NCBI GenBank assembly: GCA_003151335.1
Contig: PLXE01000098.1
Span: 1-64,000, forward strand
Direction: 5' to 3'
Origin: Acidobacteriaceae bacterium
GTDB taxonomy: Bacteria; Acidobacteriota; Terriglobia; Terriglobales; Acidobacteriaceae
Length of the DNA stretch: 64,000 nt
In this document: in pieces, positions 9,029 through 18,465 of the stretch
Numbering within the stretch: the first letter of the stretch is position 1
Layout of the letters: every line of letters starts with the position of its first letter
Notes under the pieces: generated by a model
What the model was told of the DNA's origin: nothing
Databases searched by the model: none
The model's input: the letters and a program-made list of their open reading frames with translations, nothing else
Program-made: the position numbers and the translations under genes

Positions 9029-9046
9029 GTTACAACTCGGTTACAT
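9029..9046 (-). promoter_or_regulatory. Pho box upstream of pstS
   Basis: The minus strand reads ATGTAAC, CGAG, TTGTAAC, a 7-4-7 direct repeat matching the pstC box in six of seven positions of each half. It lies about 60-75 bp before the pstS GTG, a normal position for an activator site that replaces the -35. Confidence 0.7.
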
Positions 9047-9190
9047 GGGGATAAATTTCGCGTGAAGACAGCCACTTACGGCACGAGGAGGCTAAAGAAA
9101 TCAGGCCCAAGACCTCAACCGGCACAAGAAGGCATCGCAATCCTGATTTTCTGCTAGACCGCGTAGTACAAAAGCGGTCTAATTCTCCTC

Positions 9191-9745
9191 ATGGAAACAC
9201 TCGGGCTGTCCGGTTCGACTCCGCGGACCGAGGGGCGTCTCAAGAGCCTGTTCTGGCCTTCCATTCAAAACGGGACAGACGTTGATTATCTTGGCGTGCA
9301 AGGTTACTGGGTGTGCACGATCGTGGGCGTGTCCTCGTTAGTGTTTAACGCCTTATCAGGACAGACTATCGTCGGCATTTTCGTCCTGTTGTACTACTAC
9401 CTTGGCGGGGTCGGCGTACGGGAGCGCAGCCGCTACGCGGCCGTCGCAGTGCTTGTGTTCTACGTGGTGGACATGCTGTCGGGGGTGGGAGTACTCAAGG
9501 TGCTTTTCGCCGCACTCTTGCTCTCGAATCTACGGGCCACCTGGATTGCTTCAGGTTGGCAATCGGAATCGGAAGAAGCCGCACTGCCGCCCCGCCTTAA
9601 TGAAACTTGGGGCGACAAGTTTGCCGATCAACTTCCCATGTGGCTTTGGCCCAAGATCCGCTTGTTCTATTACATCTACTCCGTGTGTGTGCTCGTCCTG
9701 GTGGATATTGGGATCGCCGTGGGCTTTGCACACCGTGCCCGGTGA
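9191..9745 (+). CDS. Hypothetical membrane protein
   Basis: This 184-residue protein has four to five hydrophobic segments (near residues 40-58, 62-79, 85-115 and 158-178) and a polar loop around residues 120-150. I do not recognise the family. It is the only plus-strand gene inside the phosphate block. A 7-bp hairpin (AGACCGC 9156-9162 / GCGGTCT 9174-9180) lies just before its start and could be an operator. The ATG has no strong Shine-Dalgarno. Confidence 0.65.
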   Translation: METLGLSGSTPRTEGRLKSLFWPSIQNGTDVDYLGVQGYWVCTIVGVSSLVFNALSGQTIVGIFVLLYYYLGGVGVRERSRYAAVAVLVFYVVDMLSGVGVLKVLFAALLLSNLRATWIASGWQSESEEAALPPRLNETWGDKFADQLPMWLWPKIRLFYYIYSVCVLVLVDIGIAVGFAHRAR

Positions 9746-9770
9746 GGCTCCACACTCAGTAAACTCCACG

Positions 9771-10520
9771 TTATGGCTCGGTTCCGAGCTGTTGCTTCGC
9801 GCTCCCCTGACGCCGCTTCAGGTCTTCGATGAACATCTGCTCCATGGGCTTGTCGTAGGTGCGCAACACGTGGCGGACGCTGTGTCCGCTCACCAGATGG
9901 CAAACTTCCTCGGCGAGATTCTTGGCATGGTCGCCGCCCCGCTCCAGCGACTGGGTCATGAACAGCACGTGGAAGCTTTCCTGGCGGGGAGCGCCATCGT
10001 GATTTTCAATATGTCGCATAAAAATGAGGTTGCGCAGGCGATCCAGTTCTGCATCGGAACGCAGCACCGCCAGCGCGCGATTGAGATCGCGTTCCCGGAA
10101 AGCATCGTGCACATCGCCCAGCATTTTCTCCAGCCGCGATGCCATGACGGTGAGATCGCGGATGTCCTGCAGTTCGATACGGCTGCCCACTGCGGCGGCG
10201 CGATTGCTACAGTTCAGCAGCAGGTCGCCGATGCGCTCCAGGTCGATGATGAACTTGAGGCAGGCCAGCAGTTCGCGCGCATGTTCCTCGTCCACCTTGG
10301 TGATGATCGAGGTCACGCCCTGATCGATGAGGCGATCGAGCGTGTCGAGTTCCTTCTCGCGCTCGCGGACCCCGTCTGACAGGGAAGGCACGCCGGTGGC
10401 GATTCCTTCGGCGACAATGCCGGCTGCAATGCGGGCCACCTGACAAGCCTGCAAGGTCTGTTCCCGCAACTCTGCGCAAATCGTATCCGGGCTGGGCGAA
10501 ACCAATTCTGGCGAACTCAT
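9771..10520 (-). CDS. Second PhoU-like protein
   Basis: From ATG 10520 the product is about 249 residues. The PhoU repeat signatures F-I-I-D-L-E-R-I-G-D-L-L-L-N and Q-S-L-E-R-G-G-D-H-A-K-N-L-A-E-E are present, so it is a PhoU-family protein distinct from the one at 4480. The longer frame to 10667 adds an unlikely N-terminus. It follows phoR on the same strand after 182 bp, which suggests it tunes the PhoB-PhoR pair while the first PhoU serves the Pst transporter. That division is inference. Confidence 0.85.
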   Translation of the reverse strand: MSSPELVSPSPDTICAELREQTLQACQVARIAAGIVAEGIATGVPSLSDGVREREKELDTLDRLIDQGVTSIITKVDEEHARELLACLKFIIDLERIGDLLLNCSNRAAAVGSRIELQDIRDLTVMASRLEKMLGDVHDAFRERDLNRALAVLRSDAELDRLRNLIFMRHIENHDGAPRQESFHVLFMTQSLERGGDHAKNLAEEVCHLVSGHSVRHVLRTYDKPMEQMFIEDLKRRQGSAKQQLGTEP

Positions 10521-10702
10521 GATGGGATGTTTCGAGCTACCACCCGGCACGTCCGCGCCAATCCGATCCTTCGCGGCATCAGCGGGTAAATGGCGAGCTA
10601 TGGAAAGAAGACTAAATGGCGATTGTGAATTCTTGATGAAAGCTCCATGAAGTTCGCTTGAATTCACAGGCGGGCGTATTCCAATTGCATACGCCAGTAG
10701 CG

Positions 10703-12430
10703 CTACGCATTGACCGGCGCAGGCTGCCGAGGCAAAGTGAAATAAAAGGTGGAACCGTGATTCAGTTCACTCTCCACATAAATCGTCCCGGAGTGGGCGC
10801 GCACCACATGTTTGGCGATGGCCAAGCCCAGGCCGGTGCCTCCCGATTCGTGCGAACGCGCTTTGTCCACCCGGTAGAAGCGCTCAAATAGCCGCGGCAG
10901 ATGTTCGCTGGAGATGCCGGAGCCAAAATCGCGAACGTAAAATTGCACGCCTTCCTCGGCCTCACACGCCCCCACCAGGACCTTCCCGCCCCCGTCACCG
11001 TACTTCAGCGCATTGTCAATCAGGTTGGAAAGCACCTGATGAATGGCATCGCGATCGACCGCGACGGCGGAAGTTGCCGTGTTCATCAACGACAGCTCGA
11101 TGCCGCGGCTGGCCGCCCGGTCTTTAAAGGTCTCGACGGCATCCTCCAGCAACTCGCGCGGCGTGGCCGGTTGGAGATTGAGTTTCTGCTCCCCGGATTC
11201 GACCCGCGCCAGCACCAGCAAGTCCTCGGTGAGGCGGGCCATGCGCATGGCGTTCTTGCGGACAATCTCCAAGAAATCGCGCACGCCCTCGCCCAGATCG
11301 GGGTTGTCGAGGAGAGTTTCGGAATAACCCTGAATGGAAGTCAGTGGGGTGCGCAGCTCATGCGAGACGTTGGCAATGAAGTCGCGCCGGGTTTTCTCCA
11401 CCCGCTCGACTTCCGTCTGATCATGCAGCACGGCAACCGCGCCACCTCCGGGCATAGGCGCGGCGGTAACGTTGAAGATACGTCCCGAGAAAATCTTGGC
11501 GGCATTGGCCACCGTTACTTCACGCCTGCCGAGCGCGGATTGCACCGCCGTCAGGATCTCAGGGTCGCGCAACGATTGCACCAGCGGCGCTCCCAGGCGC
11601 AGTCCGCCCGGCAGCAGGCGTTCCATGCGCTGGTTGGCCCACAACACGCGCCCGTCCTGGGCCACCGCAATCACCGCTTCCTGCATCGAGTTCAGCAGAG
11701 CTTCCAGCGTCTGGCGGCTGTTCTCCAGGGCGCGAAATCCGTCCTCTAATTTGCGCGCCGTCTTATCGAGCGCGGCGGCGACGTGCGCAATTTCGTCACT
11801 CGCCTCCTCCTGAATGCGCGCCGAAAGGTCGCCGGCGGCGATACGTTCGGCGAAGTCGGTGATCCGCACCAGCCTGCGGCTGATGGAATACGTCGCCACG
11901 ATCGCCAACAACATGGCGATAAGCGCCGCCACCAGCGCCGCTTCCAGCAGATCACGCCCGATGTGGCGATTGGCCTCGCGGATCGCTGCTAGGGGATAGG
12001 CCAACCGCACGGCTCCGCCGGGAACCGGGGCCGCTACATACAGCAATTCCACTCCAATGGTGTGGCTCAAGCGGGTAGAGCTTCCCACCTGGCCATGCAA
12101 GGCGGCGATGAACTCCGGCCGCGTAACATGGTTCTCCATCGCGTCGGGATTGGCCTCGGAGTCGGCCAGCACCTTACCCGAGGAGTCAATGATAGTTACC
12201 CGCGCGTCGGCGGAGTCGGCGGCCTGCCTGGTAATTTGTCGGAGCGACGCCGGGGGAGCTTCCGCGACGCGGGAAGCAAACATCAGGGTCTTTTGCCGTA
12301 ACGAAGTCTCAATCTGGCCGCGCAGCATTCCCACCCAGGCATGATGCAGGAGCACAGCCATGGTGAGGGTGCAGGCGACGATGATCAACAGCGCCGCCAC
12401 ATACAACTTCAGGAAAATCCTGTTCTTCAC
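10703..12430 (-). CDS. phoR: PhoR-like sensor histidine kinase
   Basis: This 575-residue kinase has a transmembrane helix near residues 9-28, an extracytoplasmic sensor domain (about 30-160), a second helix (about 162-184), HAMP (about 185-235), a PAS domain (about 240-345), HisKA with His357 in N-V-S-H-E-L-R-T-P, and an HATPase with N, G1 (D-F-G-S-G-I), F and G2 (G-T-G-L-G-L-A) boxes. It would phosphorylate the adjacent response regulator. GTG 12430 lies 10 bp after the phoB stop. The phosphate role rests on position beside pst and phoU genes. Confidence 0.9.
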   Translation of the reverse strand: MKNRIFLKLYVAALLIIVACTLTMAVLLHHAWVGMLRGQIETSLRQKTLMFASRVAEAPPASLRQITRQAADSADARVTIIDSSGKVLADSEANPDAMENHVTRPEFIAALHGQVGSSTRLSHTIGVELLYVAAPVPGGAVRLAYPLAAIREANRHIGRDLLEAALVAALIAMLLAIVATYSISRRLVRITDFAERIAAGDLSARIQEEASDEIAHVAAALDKTARKLEDGFRALENSRQTLEALLNSMQEAVIAVAQDGRVLWANQRMERLLPGGLRLGAPLVQSLRDPEILTAVQSALGRREVTVANAAKIFSGRIFNVTAAPMPGGGAVAVLHDQTEVERVEKTRRDFIANVSHELRTPLTSIQGYSETLLDNPDLGEGVRDFLEIVRKNAMRMARLTEDLLVLARVESGEQKLNLQPATPRELLEDAVETFKDRAASRGIELSLMNTATSAVAVDRDAIHQVLSNLIDNALKYGDGGGKVLVGACEAEEGVQFYVRDFGSGISSEHLPRLFERFYRVDKARSHESGGTGLGLAIAKHVVRAHSGTIYVESELNHGSTFYFTLPRQPAPVNA

Positions 12431-12440
12431 GAATGGCTCG

Positions 12441-13136
12441 TCACGACTTAGGAATCTCGAAGCGGTAGCCCGCTCCCCGTACTGTCCTAAGATAACGCGG
12501 CTCGTCCGGATTCTCTTCTATTTTCTCGCGGATGCGGCGCACATACACGTCCACCGAGCGCGGGGTAACGTAGTGGGTGTCGCGCCACACCGCGTCGAGC
12601 ACTTGGTCGCGCGTGAATACCCGGCCGGGATGGCGGGCCAGATATTCCAGCAGCCGGAACTCGGTCGCCGTGCTCTGCGTCAGTTGCCCGCGCACGGTCA
12701 GAGTCATGGCGCCGCTGTCAATCTCAATATCGCCGGCTTTCACAATCGCGGGCGCCAGCGGACGTTCAAATCGACGCAGCACGGCCCGCACCCGCGCCAC
12801 CAGTTCGCGGGGGCTGAAGGGTTTCAGAACATAGTCGTCGGCGCCCAGTTCGAGCCCCATCACCCGGTCGGCCTCGCTGGTCTTGGCGGTCAGGAAGATC
12901 ACCGGGACCATGGCCAGCGACGAGGTCTGGCGAATGCGGCGGCAAAGCTCCAGTCCGTCTCCGCCGGGAACCATGATGTCCAGAAGGAAAAGCGCCGGGG
13001 CTTGTTTCTCGGCTTCGGCAATCACGCCCGCGGTTGCAGCAAACGTGCGCACCCCGTATCCGGCGGCCTCCAGGTGGTGGCTGACCAGCCGCGAAATGTC
13101 CTTGTCGTCTTCCACGGCAAAGATGGTTTGTTTCAC
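12441..13136 (-). CDS. phoB: PhoB-like response regulator
   Basis: The receiver domain has the acidic pocket (V-E-D-D), the phospho-acceptor Asp in F-L-L-D-I-M-V-P-G-G-D-G and the conserved Lys in L-K-P-F-S. The C-terminal OmpR/PhoB winged helix ends in L-R-T-V-R-G-A-G-Y-R-F. GTG 13136 is chosen because the protein then begins V-K-Q-T-I-F-A-V-E-D-D, the usual receiver start; the frame extends to ATG 13202 without family-like sequence. The leader holds one good Pho half-site (CTGTAAC on the minus strand, 13217-13211), hinting at autoregulation. Confidence 0.9.
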   Translation of the reverse strand: MKQTIFAVEDDKDISRLVSHHLEAAGYGVRTFAATAGVIAEAEKQAPALFLLDIMVPGGDGLELCRRIRQTSSLAMVPVIFLTAKTSEADRVMGLELGADDYVLKPFSPRELVARVRAVLRRFERPLAPAIVKAGDIEIDSGAMTLTVRGQLTQSTATEFRLLEYLARHPGRVFTRDQVLDAVWRDTHYVTPRSVDVYVRRIREKIEENPDEPRYLRTVRGAGYRFEIPKS

Positions 13137-13293
13137 GGCTGTATTGTAGCCGAGGGTGGGCGATAGACTGTCATGTGTCGGTATCACAGCAATACAGTAC
13201 ACATAACTGTGTTACAGGATGATGAAACCCGAGGCCGCGTATATCGGAGCGTATCTGCATCGGCACGGGCGCACAAGACGCAGAACGGCCCGT

Positions 13294-13617
13294 TCAATGG
13301 CCCGGATAGGTGGGCCACGCACGCGTCAGGTAGTCGGTCATAGTGAGCGAAAGCAACAGGAAAAGCCAGAACATGGCAGCGACGACGGTCGCCATGGTCA
13401 ACTTCGGGCTGTAACGGAGATGCATGAAGAACAGGACCACCAGGGTGCCTTTGATAGTCGCGATGACCAGTGCCACCACCACGTTCATTGGCCCGATATC
13501 GACCAGCGATACCAGGACTGTGGTGAGCGTGAGCGCCGTCAAAATGGCCCAAATTGCCACGTACAGTTTCGCCGGTGCAATGTGGCCCACGGAGCCGGTT
13601 TCCTTGTGTTCTGCCAT
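13294..13617 (-). CDS. ctaF: Cytochrome c oxidase subunit IV (small CtaF/CoxD type)
   Basis: This 107-residue protein has three hydrophobic helices and the K-G-T-L-V-V-L-F-F-M-H-L-R-Y motif of the prokaryotic oxidase subunit IV family. It is a small accessory subunit of the heme-copper oxidase and the last gene of the respiratory operon. Confidence 0.9.
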   Translation of the reverse strand: MAEHKETGSVGHIAPAKLYVAIWAILTALTLTTVLVSLVDIGPMNVVVALVIATIKGTLVVLFFMHLRYSPKLTMATVVAAMFWLFLLLSLTMTDYLTRAWPTYPGH

Positions 13618-13628
13618 GTGCTTTCTCG

Positions 13629-14327
13629 TTAGCCGCCGTGTTTCTTGCTGATCAAGTAGAGCATCGGAAAAAGATAAATCCAGACCAAGTCAACAAAGTG
13701 CCAGTACAGTCCGACGTTTTCGACCGGGTTGTAATAGTGAGGCGTGTAAGCGCCCATCAAGCCCGCAATGACCAGCCACGCCACCAGACCTATTCCGATC
13801 ACCATGTGCAATGCGTGCAATCCCGTCATGGCCCAGTACAGGGAGAAGTAGATCTCAGTATGCTGGGGATCGGTCGCGGGATGTGCCGGGTCACCGGTTT
13901 CGAAATGGAAGCTCGGTCCGGGAAATTCGTGATTCACCCAGTGCTCGTGGTACTCCACCGCCTTGATCCCAAGAAATCCAAAACCGAAGACGATGGTGAT
14001 CAGGAGCAGGATAACCATGAGCTTGGGTTTGCCCATCTGCGCCGCCCGTACCCCGAGCGCCATGGTCAGCGAGCTGCAAATCAGCACCGCCGTGTTGGTC
14101 GCGCCCAGAGTGATGTTCATCTTCTGGCTGCCCTCGACGAACGCATGGTAATAGGAAGCGCGATACACCAGATACGCACAGAACAGCCCGCCGAAAAACA
14201 TGATTTCGGTCAGCAGGAACATCCACATCCCGAAGGAAGCGGTGTCCCGCTGCTGCTCCATGTCGGCAAAGTGGTGTTGCAGCGCGCGCTCAGCGACTTG
14301 AATATCGCCTATATCGCTAGTGGCCAA
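13629..14327 (-). CDS. ctaE: Cytochrome c oxidase subunit III
   Basis: This 232-residue membrane protein has five or more helices and the family motifs [18 protein letters not shown] and Y-W-H-F-V-D-L-V-W. It stabilises the oxidase core. Its start overlaps the end of subunit I by 11 bp. Confidence 0.95.
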   Translation of the reverse strand: MATSDIGDIQVAERALQHHFADMEQQRDTASFGMWMFLLTEIMFFGGLFCAYLVYRASYYHAFVEGSQKMNITLGATNTAVLICSSLTMALGVRAAQMGKPKLMVILLLITIVFGFGFLGIKAVEYHEHWVNHEFPGPSFHFETGDPAHPATDPQHTEIYFSLYWAMTGLHALHMVIGIGLVAWLVIAGLMGAYTPHYYNPVENVGLYWHFVDLVWIYLFPMLYLISKKHGG

Positions 14328-15948
14328 CGGTGATCTCCTCCTGCGGCTGATGTTCGTAGTCGTAAGCTTCCCAAGTCACAACCGGGGTCTCGTCAAAGTT
14401 GTGGGTCGGCGGAGGCGAGGAGGTCATCCACTCCAGTCCTGTCGCGTTCCAGGGATTCGGACCAGCGTCCTTTCCGTAACGGAGCGACCAAACGAAGTAG
14501 ATCATGGGTAAGACGTAGCCCACGGCCAGGATTGAGGCGCCCGCCGTCGACAGCACGTTCAGCACCTGAAATTCCGGCGGATAAGCATGGTAGCGGCGCG
14601 GCGAGCCCATATATCCCAGAATGAACTGGGGGAAGAACGTCGTGTTGAAGCCCACGAAAACCAGCAGCGCCGACAACTTGGCCCAGGCCTCGGGATACAT
14701 TTTGCCGGTCATCTTGGGCCACCAGAAGTGCAGCCCCGCCATGTAGGCCATCACCCCGCCACCCACCATCACATAATGGAAGTGCGCGATGACAAAGTAG
14801 GTATCATGGACGTGCACGTCGATGCCCAGCGAAGCCAGGAAAATGCCGGTCAGCCCTCCGACCGTGAACAAGCCGATGAACCCGAAGGCATAGAGCATCG
14901 GCGTGTTGTAGCTGATCGATCCCTTGTACATGGTCGCGGTCCAGTTAAAGACCTTGACCGCCGACGGGATGGCGACCAGGTAGCTCAACAGCGAGAACAC
15001 CAGAGCGGCATAAACCGAGATTCCGGCGACGAACATGTGGTGTGCCCAGACCAGAAAGCCGAAGACGGCAATCGCGATCGAGGCCAGGGCTACGAACTCA
15101 TAACCGAAGACGCGCTTGCGCGAGAAGCAGGCGACGATCTCGCTGATGACACCCATGCCCGGCAGAATCATGAGGTACACCGCCGGATGGGAATAGAACC
15201 AGAACAGATGCTGGAACAGGATCGGGTCCCCGCCAAGTCGAGGATCAAATATTCCGATGTGGAAGGCGCGCTCCAGCGCCACCAGCAGCAGCGTGATAGC
15301 GATGACCGGAGTGCCCAGCACCATGATGATAGCGGCGGCGTAGTTCGACCAGCAGAACAGTGGCAGCCGGCGCCATGTCAGGCCCGGCGCGCGCATACGA
15401 TGAATGGTGACGATGAAGTTCAGCCCGGTCAGGATGGAGGAAAATCCGGCGATGAAAATACCGATGGCCGCTCCAATCACATGGGTGTTGGAGTACGTGG
15501 TGCTAAACGGCGTGTAAAAGGTCCAACCGGTGTCCACGCCGCCGGTGACCATGGCGGTCAGCGCCGTGATGGCTCCCGCCATATAGAGGTACCAGCTCAA
15601 CAGGTTCACTCGGGGAAACGCCATATCTTTGGCGCCGACCATCAGGGGCACCACGAAGTTGCCAATCACCGCCGGCACCGCCGGAATCAGGAAGAAGAAA
15701 ACCATGATGATTCCGTGCATGGTGAACAGCTTGTTGTAGGTGTCGGACGAGACCAGGTCACCCGCGGGCGTCAGCAGCTCCAGGCGGATCATCATGGCGA
15801 AGAATCCGCCCAGCCAGAACATCGCGGTGATCGAGATCAGGTACAGGACCGCGATCCGCTTATGATCGGTGGTCAGCAGCCACGACTTGATGCCGTAGTT
15901 GGAATTCAGGTAATTCTCGCGCTCGACAGTCTGTACAGCGGTTGCCAT
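14317..15948 (-). CDS. ctaD: Cytochrome c oxidase subunit I
   Basis: This 543-residue, about 12-helix heme-copper oxidase core reduces O2 and pumps protons. The Y-S-H-P-A-V-Y motif carries the Cu-B histidine and the cross-linked tyrosine, followed by the W-A-H-H-M-F pair and the H-F-H-Y-V heme ligands. Y-S at the site where A1 enzymes have G-H-P-E places it in subfamily A2 (caa3-like), which lacks the D-channel glutamate. Confidence 0.97.
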   Translation of the reverse strand: MATAVQTVERENYLNSNYGIKSWLLTTDHKRIAVLYLISITAMFWLGGFFAMMIRLELLTPAGDLVSSDTYNKLFTMHGIIMVFFFLIPAVPAVIGNFVVPLMVGAKDMAFPRVNLLSWYLYMAGAITALTAMVTGGVDTGWTFYTPFSTTYSNTHVIGAAIGIFIAGFSSILTGLNFIVTIHRMRAPGLTWRRLPLFCWSNYAAAIIMVLGTPVIAITLLLVALERAFHIGIFDPRLGGDPILFQHLFWFYSHPAVYLMILPGMGVISEIVACFSRKRVFGYEFVALASIAIAVFGFLVWAHHMFVAGISVYAALVFSLLSYLVAIPSAVKVFNWTATMYKGSISYNTPMLYAFGFIGLFTVGGLTGIFLASLGIDVHVHDTYFVIAHFHYVMVGGGVMAYMAGLHFWWPKMTGKMYPEAWAKLSALLVFVGFNTTFFPQFILGYMGSPRRYHAYPPEFQVLNVLSTAGASILAVGYVLPMIYFVWSLRYGKDAGPNPWNATGLEWMTSSPPPTHNFDETPVVTWEAYDYEHQPQEEITVGH

Positions 15949-15971
15949 GTCACACCTTTAGGTCCAATGCC

Positions 15972-16964
15972 TCATTGCAGCTTCGACGTATTCGGAGCGG
16001 ACGAACCATCGCCCGCCTCTCCCTTTGGCTGCGTTTGCGCCAGCGATTTGACGTAGGCCACCAGCGCCATCAGGTTCTCTTCCGAAACCTGCCCCTGGAA
16101 AGTGGGCATGATGGGCTTGAAACCCGAAACGATCTTGGCGCCCGGATTGAGAATGGATTCGCGAATGTAGTTCTCGTCGGCTATCACCGTGCGCCCGTCA
16201 TCCAGCAGCACCGGCTTACCGGAGAGGCCAACCAGGTTGGGACCGCGCCCTTGCGTATCGGAGCGATGGCAGGTCGCGCATCCCAGTTGCTGGAAAAGCT
16301 GCTGCCCGTTGGCTGCCAGCGTCCCCGTGGAGCCACCAGCACCCCCGCTCATCCATGCCTGGTAGTCGGTGGGGTCCATTACTATCACCTGGCCGATCAT
16401 GGCGGAGTGGTTGGTGCCGCAATATTGCGAGCAGAACAGGTGATAAGTTCCAACCTTGGTGGGACGGAACCAGGTGGTAGTAAATCGTCCGGGAAGCACG
16501 TCAGCCTTGATACGAAATGCCGGCACGAAGAAGCTGTGGATCGCGTCCTGCGAACTCATGATCATCTTGACGTCGCGGCCAACCGGCACGTGCAGCTGGT
16601 TGAGGTCTCGCTGTCCGTCCTCGTACTCGAACTTCCACATCCACTGTTTGGCTACGACGTAAACCTCCATCGCATCCTTCGGCGGGCGCGCCTCCTGGAA
16701 GTAGATCAGCGAGCCCCAGGCGAAGAGGATCATGCAGATTCCCAGAGGAATCAGCGTCCATGCCAGTTCCAGCGGCAGCGAGCCTTCAATCTGCACCGCA
16801 TGAGGATGGACTGAACGGCGGTACTTGACCGCGAAGTAGAAGATCGCTGCAAAAATCAGCAGCGTGAAAAACGCCGATACTGCGATCAGCAGAAAATAAA
16901 GTCCGTCCACCTGCCATGCCAGTGCCGAGGCACGCTCCGGAAAAAGTGGGAGGTTCTTCCACAT
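15972..16964 (-). CDS. ctaC: Cytochrome c oxidase subunit II with fused cytochrome c
   Basis: This 330-residue protein has two N-terminal membrane helices (about 18-48 and 66-90), the cupredoxin domain with the Cu-A site C-S-Q-Y-C-G-T-N-H-S-A-M, and a C-terminal cytochrome c domain with heme motif C-A-T-C-H. The c-domain fusion makes this a caa3-type enzyme, able to take electrons from Act cytochromes. It lies 2 bp from the Sco gene. Confidence 0.96.
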   Translation of the reverse strand: MWKNLPLFPERASALAWQVDGLYFLLIAVSAFFTLLIFAAIFYFAVKYRRSVHPHAVQIEGSLPLELAWTLIPLGICMILFAWGSLIYFQEARPPKDAMEVYVVAKQWMWKFEYEDGQRDLNQLHVPVGRDVKMIMSSQDAIHSFFVPAFRIKADVLPGRFTTTWFRPTKVGTYHLFCSQYCGTNHSAMIGQVIVMDPTDYQAWMSGGAGGSTGTLAANGQQLFQQLGCATCHRSDTQGRGPNLVGLSGKPVLLDDGRTVIADENYIRESILNPGAKIVSGFKPIMPTFQGQVSEENLMALVAYVKSLAQTQPKGEAGDGSSAPNTSKLQ

Positions 16965-16966
16965 AT

Positions 16967-17851
16967 CTATCGGGCCCGTCCTGTTCCGTTTTTGCTGCTG
17001 TGCGACTCCCGCCTGAACATCACGATGAGAAAGCCGCCGAGAATCAGCATGGTCGCGGCCCCTGCCAGCCGCATGATGTTGGTGACCACCGCGCCGTATC
17101 GCCCGGTTTTGGGATCGTAGTGGTAGCAGTACAGCGTCACCTGGTCGACCAGGGTGCCAATCTTGTCGCGCGAAGCCTCGATCAGGCCGAGGCGAATGTC
17201 TTTCGGAGAGAATTCAACTCCGTAGTAGTACTGGGCGATCTTGCCGGTCGGAGTCACGATCATGATGCCGGCGGCGTGAATGAACTGTCGGGTGAGCGGG
17301 TCGCGGCGGTAGTGGAAGCCCACCGCGTCCGCCAGTTGTTTGATCTCGGGCGGCTGACCGGTCAGGAAATGCCAGCCCTCGCCGTTGGTCTTGTGCTCCC
17401 GATGCTCGTTCATGCGCGCGATGTAGAGCTGCTTTTTCCCGGCCGCATCTTTGGGAGTCTCGTCTGGATTGAAGCTGACCGATACCACTTCGTACTCATT
17501 CCCCGGAGTAAATCGCAACACCCCAAGCGCGCTCGCCTCACCCGTTAATTCTTCACCGCACAGCATGGGGCAGGTGTAGTACACCAGGTTCAAAAGAACC
17601 GGCCGGCCCGACTTGAAGTAGTCGCCGAGCTGCACCGTCTTTCCCGTCTCGTCCTTAAACTGCAGATCGAGCGGCACCTGCTGGTCGAGCCGCTGCTCAA
17701 TTCCAATGTTCGACAGGTCGGCTGGGGTGACCTGGGAAGCGGCACTCGAGCTCTTGTCCTGGAAAGAAGAAGGCGGCTGGGCAACGGCAAAGGCGCCCGC
17801 TGTCAGCAGAATGGCCAATCCCTTCGAGATTTCCTGCAACCAACGTTTCAC
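16967..17851 (-). CDS. Sco1/SenC-family copper chaperone
   Basis: This 294-residue protein has an N-terminal signal/anchor, the thioredoxin-like fold with copper-binding C-P-M-L-C, and the partner histidine in the F-I-H-A-A-G-I-M region. A C-terminal membrane helix (A-A-T-M-L-I-L-G-G-F-L-I-V-M) anchors it. It delivers copper to the Cu-A site of subunit II, encoded immediately downstream. Confidence 0.93.
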   Translation of the reverse strand: MKRWLQEISKGLAILLTAGAFAVAQPPSSFQDKSSSAASQVTPADLSNIGIEQRLDQQVPLDLQFKDETGKTVQLGDYFKSGRPVLLNLVYYTCPMLCGEELTGEASALGVLRFTPGNEYEVVSVSFNPDETPKDAAGKKQLYIARMNEHREHKTNGEGWHFLTGQPPEIKQLADAVGFHYRRDPLTRQFIHAAGIMIVTPTGKIAQYYYGVEFSPKDIRLGLIEASRDKIGTLVDQVTLYCYHYDPKTGRYGAVVTNIMRLAGAATMLILGGFLIVMFRRESHSSKNGTGRAR

Positions 17852-17967
17852 AGCTTTAAATCCAATTCCTGCGCCGAGCGCATGTTACGAGAGCGATCGA
17901 AAATCTGTGCCGTCCCTCCACCACCCAAACAAGCCCGCCACGGCGGGGCGCTCGCTGGGGACCCCGG

Positions 17968-18465
17968 CTACGGGACGGTTTGCGTGTTGACCTCCGGCGG
18001 CGGCGAGTTGGGACGCACCGGCAAACCTCGCTCCTCGATGAGCTTCATGGCTTGCGAAATGGGGATGTGGACCGCCCCGCTCTGGTCCATGAACGGCTGA
18101 TCCGGATTCAGGGTCTTCTGCTCCGAATAAAGGAACGTGTTCATATCAGCTGCATCGCCGGTTTGCAGCCGCGGTTCCGGAAAGATCATGACGTCTTCCG
18201 GCGGATTGTTCTGCAGCACGGACCGCGGAGCAGGCGCGGGCGCAAGCCTTTGCGCGCTCATCATCGGATTGGGTTGAGCTTGCGGAAACAGGACATCGCT
18301 CTTCGCCATAAAGCGGAACATTCCCCACAGAACCAGCTCGATAAAAACCCCGGCCACCAGGAGTCCCACCAGGAACAGCACGATTCCCCGCGCACTTAGG
18401 TCGGCGCGCTCGTAATCAACCCCCGGATTCCGCAAAGGACCGTACTTGGAATTTTCAGTGGCCAT
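17968..18465 (-). CDS. Membrane-anchored protein of the Act-Cox operon, unknown function
   Basis: This protein of about 165 residues starts at ATG 18465, which follows AGAGGA closely. One membrane helix (about residues 22-44) precedes a proline-rich, soluble C-terminal part rich in P-x-P and Q. It overlaps the actF end by 11 bp and sits before the Sco gene. The domain is not one I recognise. Its place between the complex III and oxidase genes suggests an assembly or linking role; that is inference only. Confidence 0.75.
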   Translation of the reverse strand: MATENSKYGPLRNPGVDYERADLSARGIVLFLVGLLVAGVFIELVLWGMFRFMAKSDVLFPQAQPNPMMSAQRLAPAPAPRSVLQNNPPEDVMIFPEPRLQTGDAADMNTFLYSEQKTLNPDQPFMDQSGAVHIPISQAMKLIEERGLPVRPNSPPPEVNTQTVP

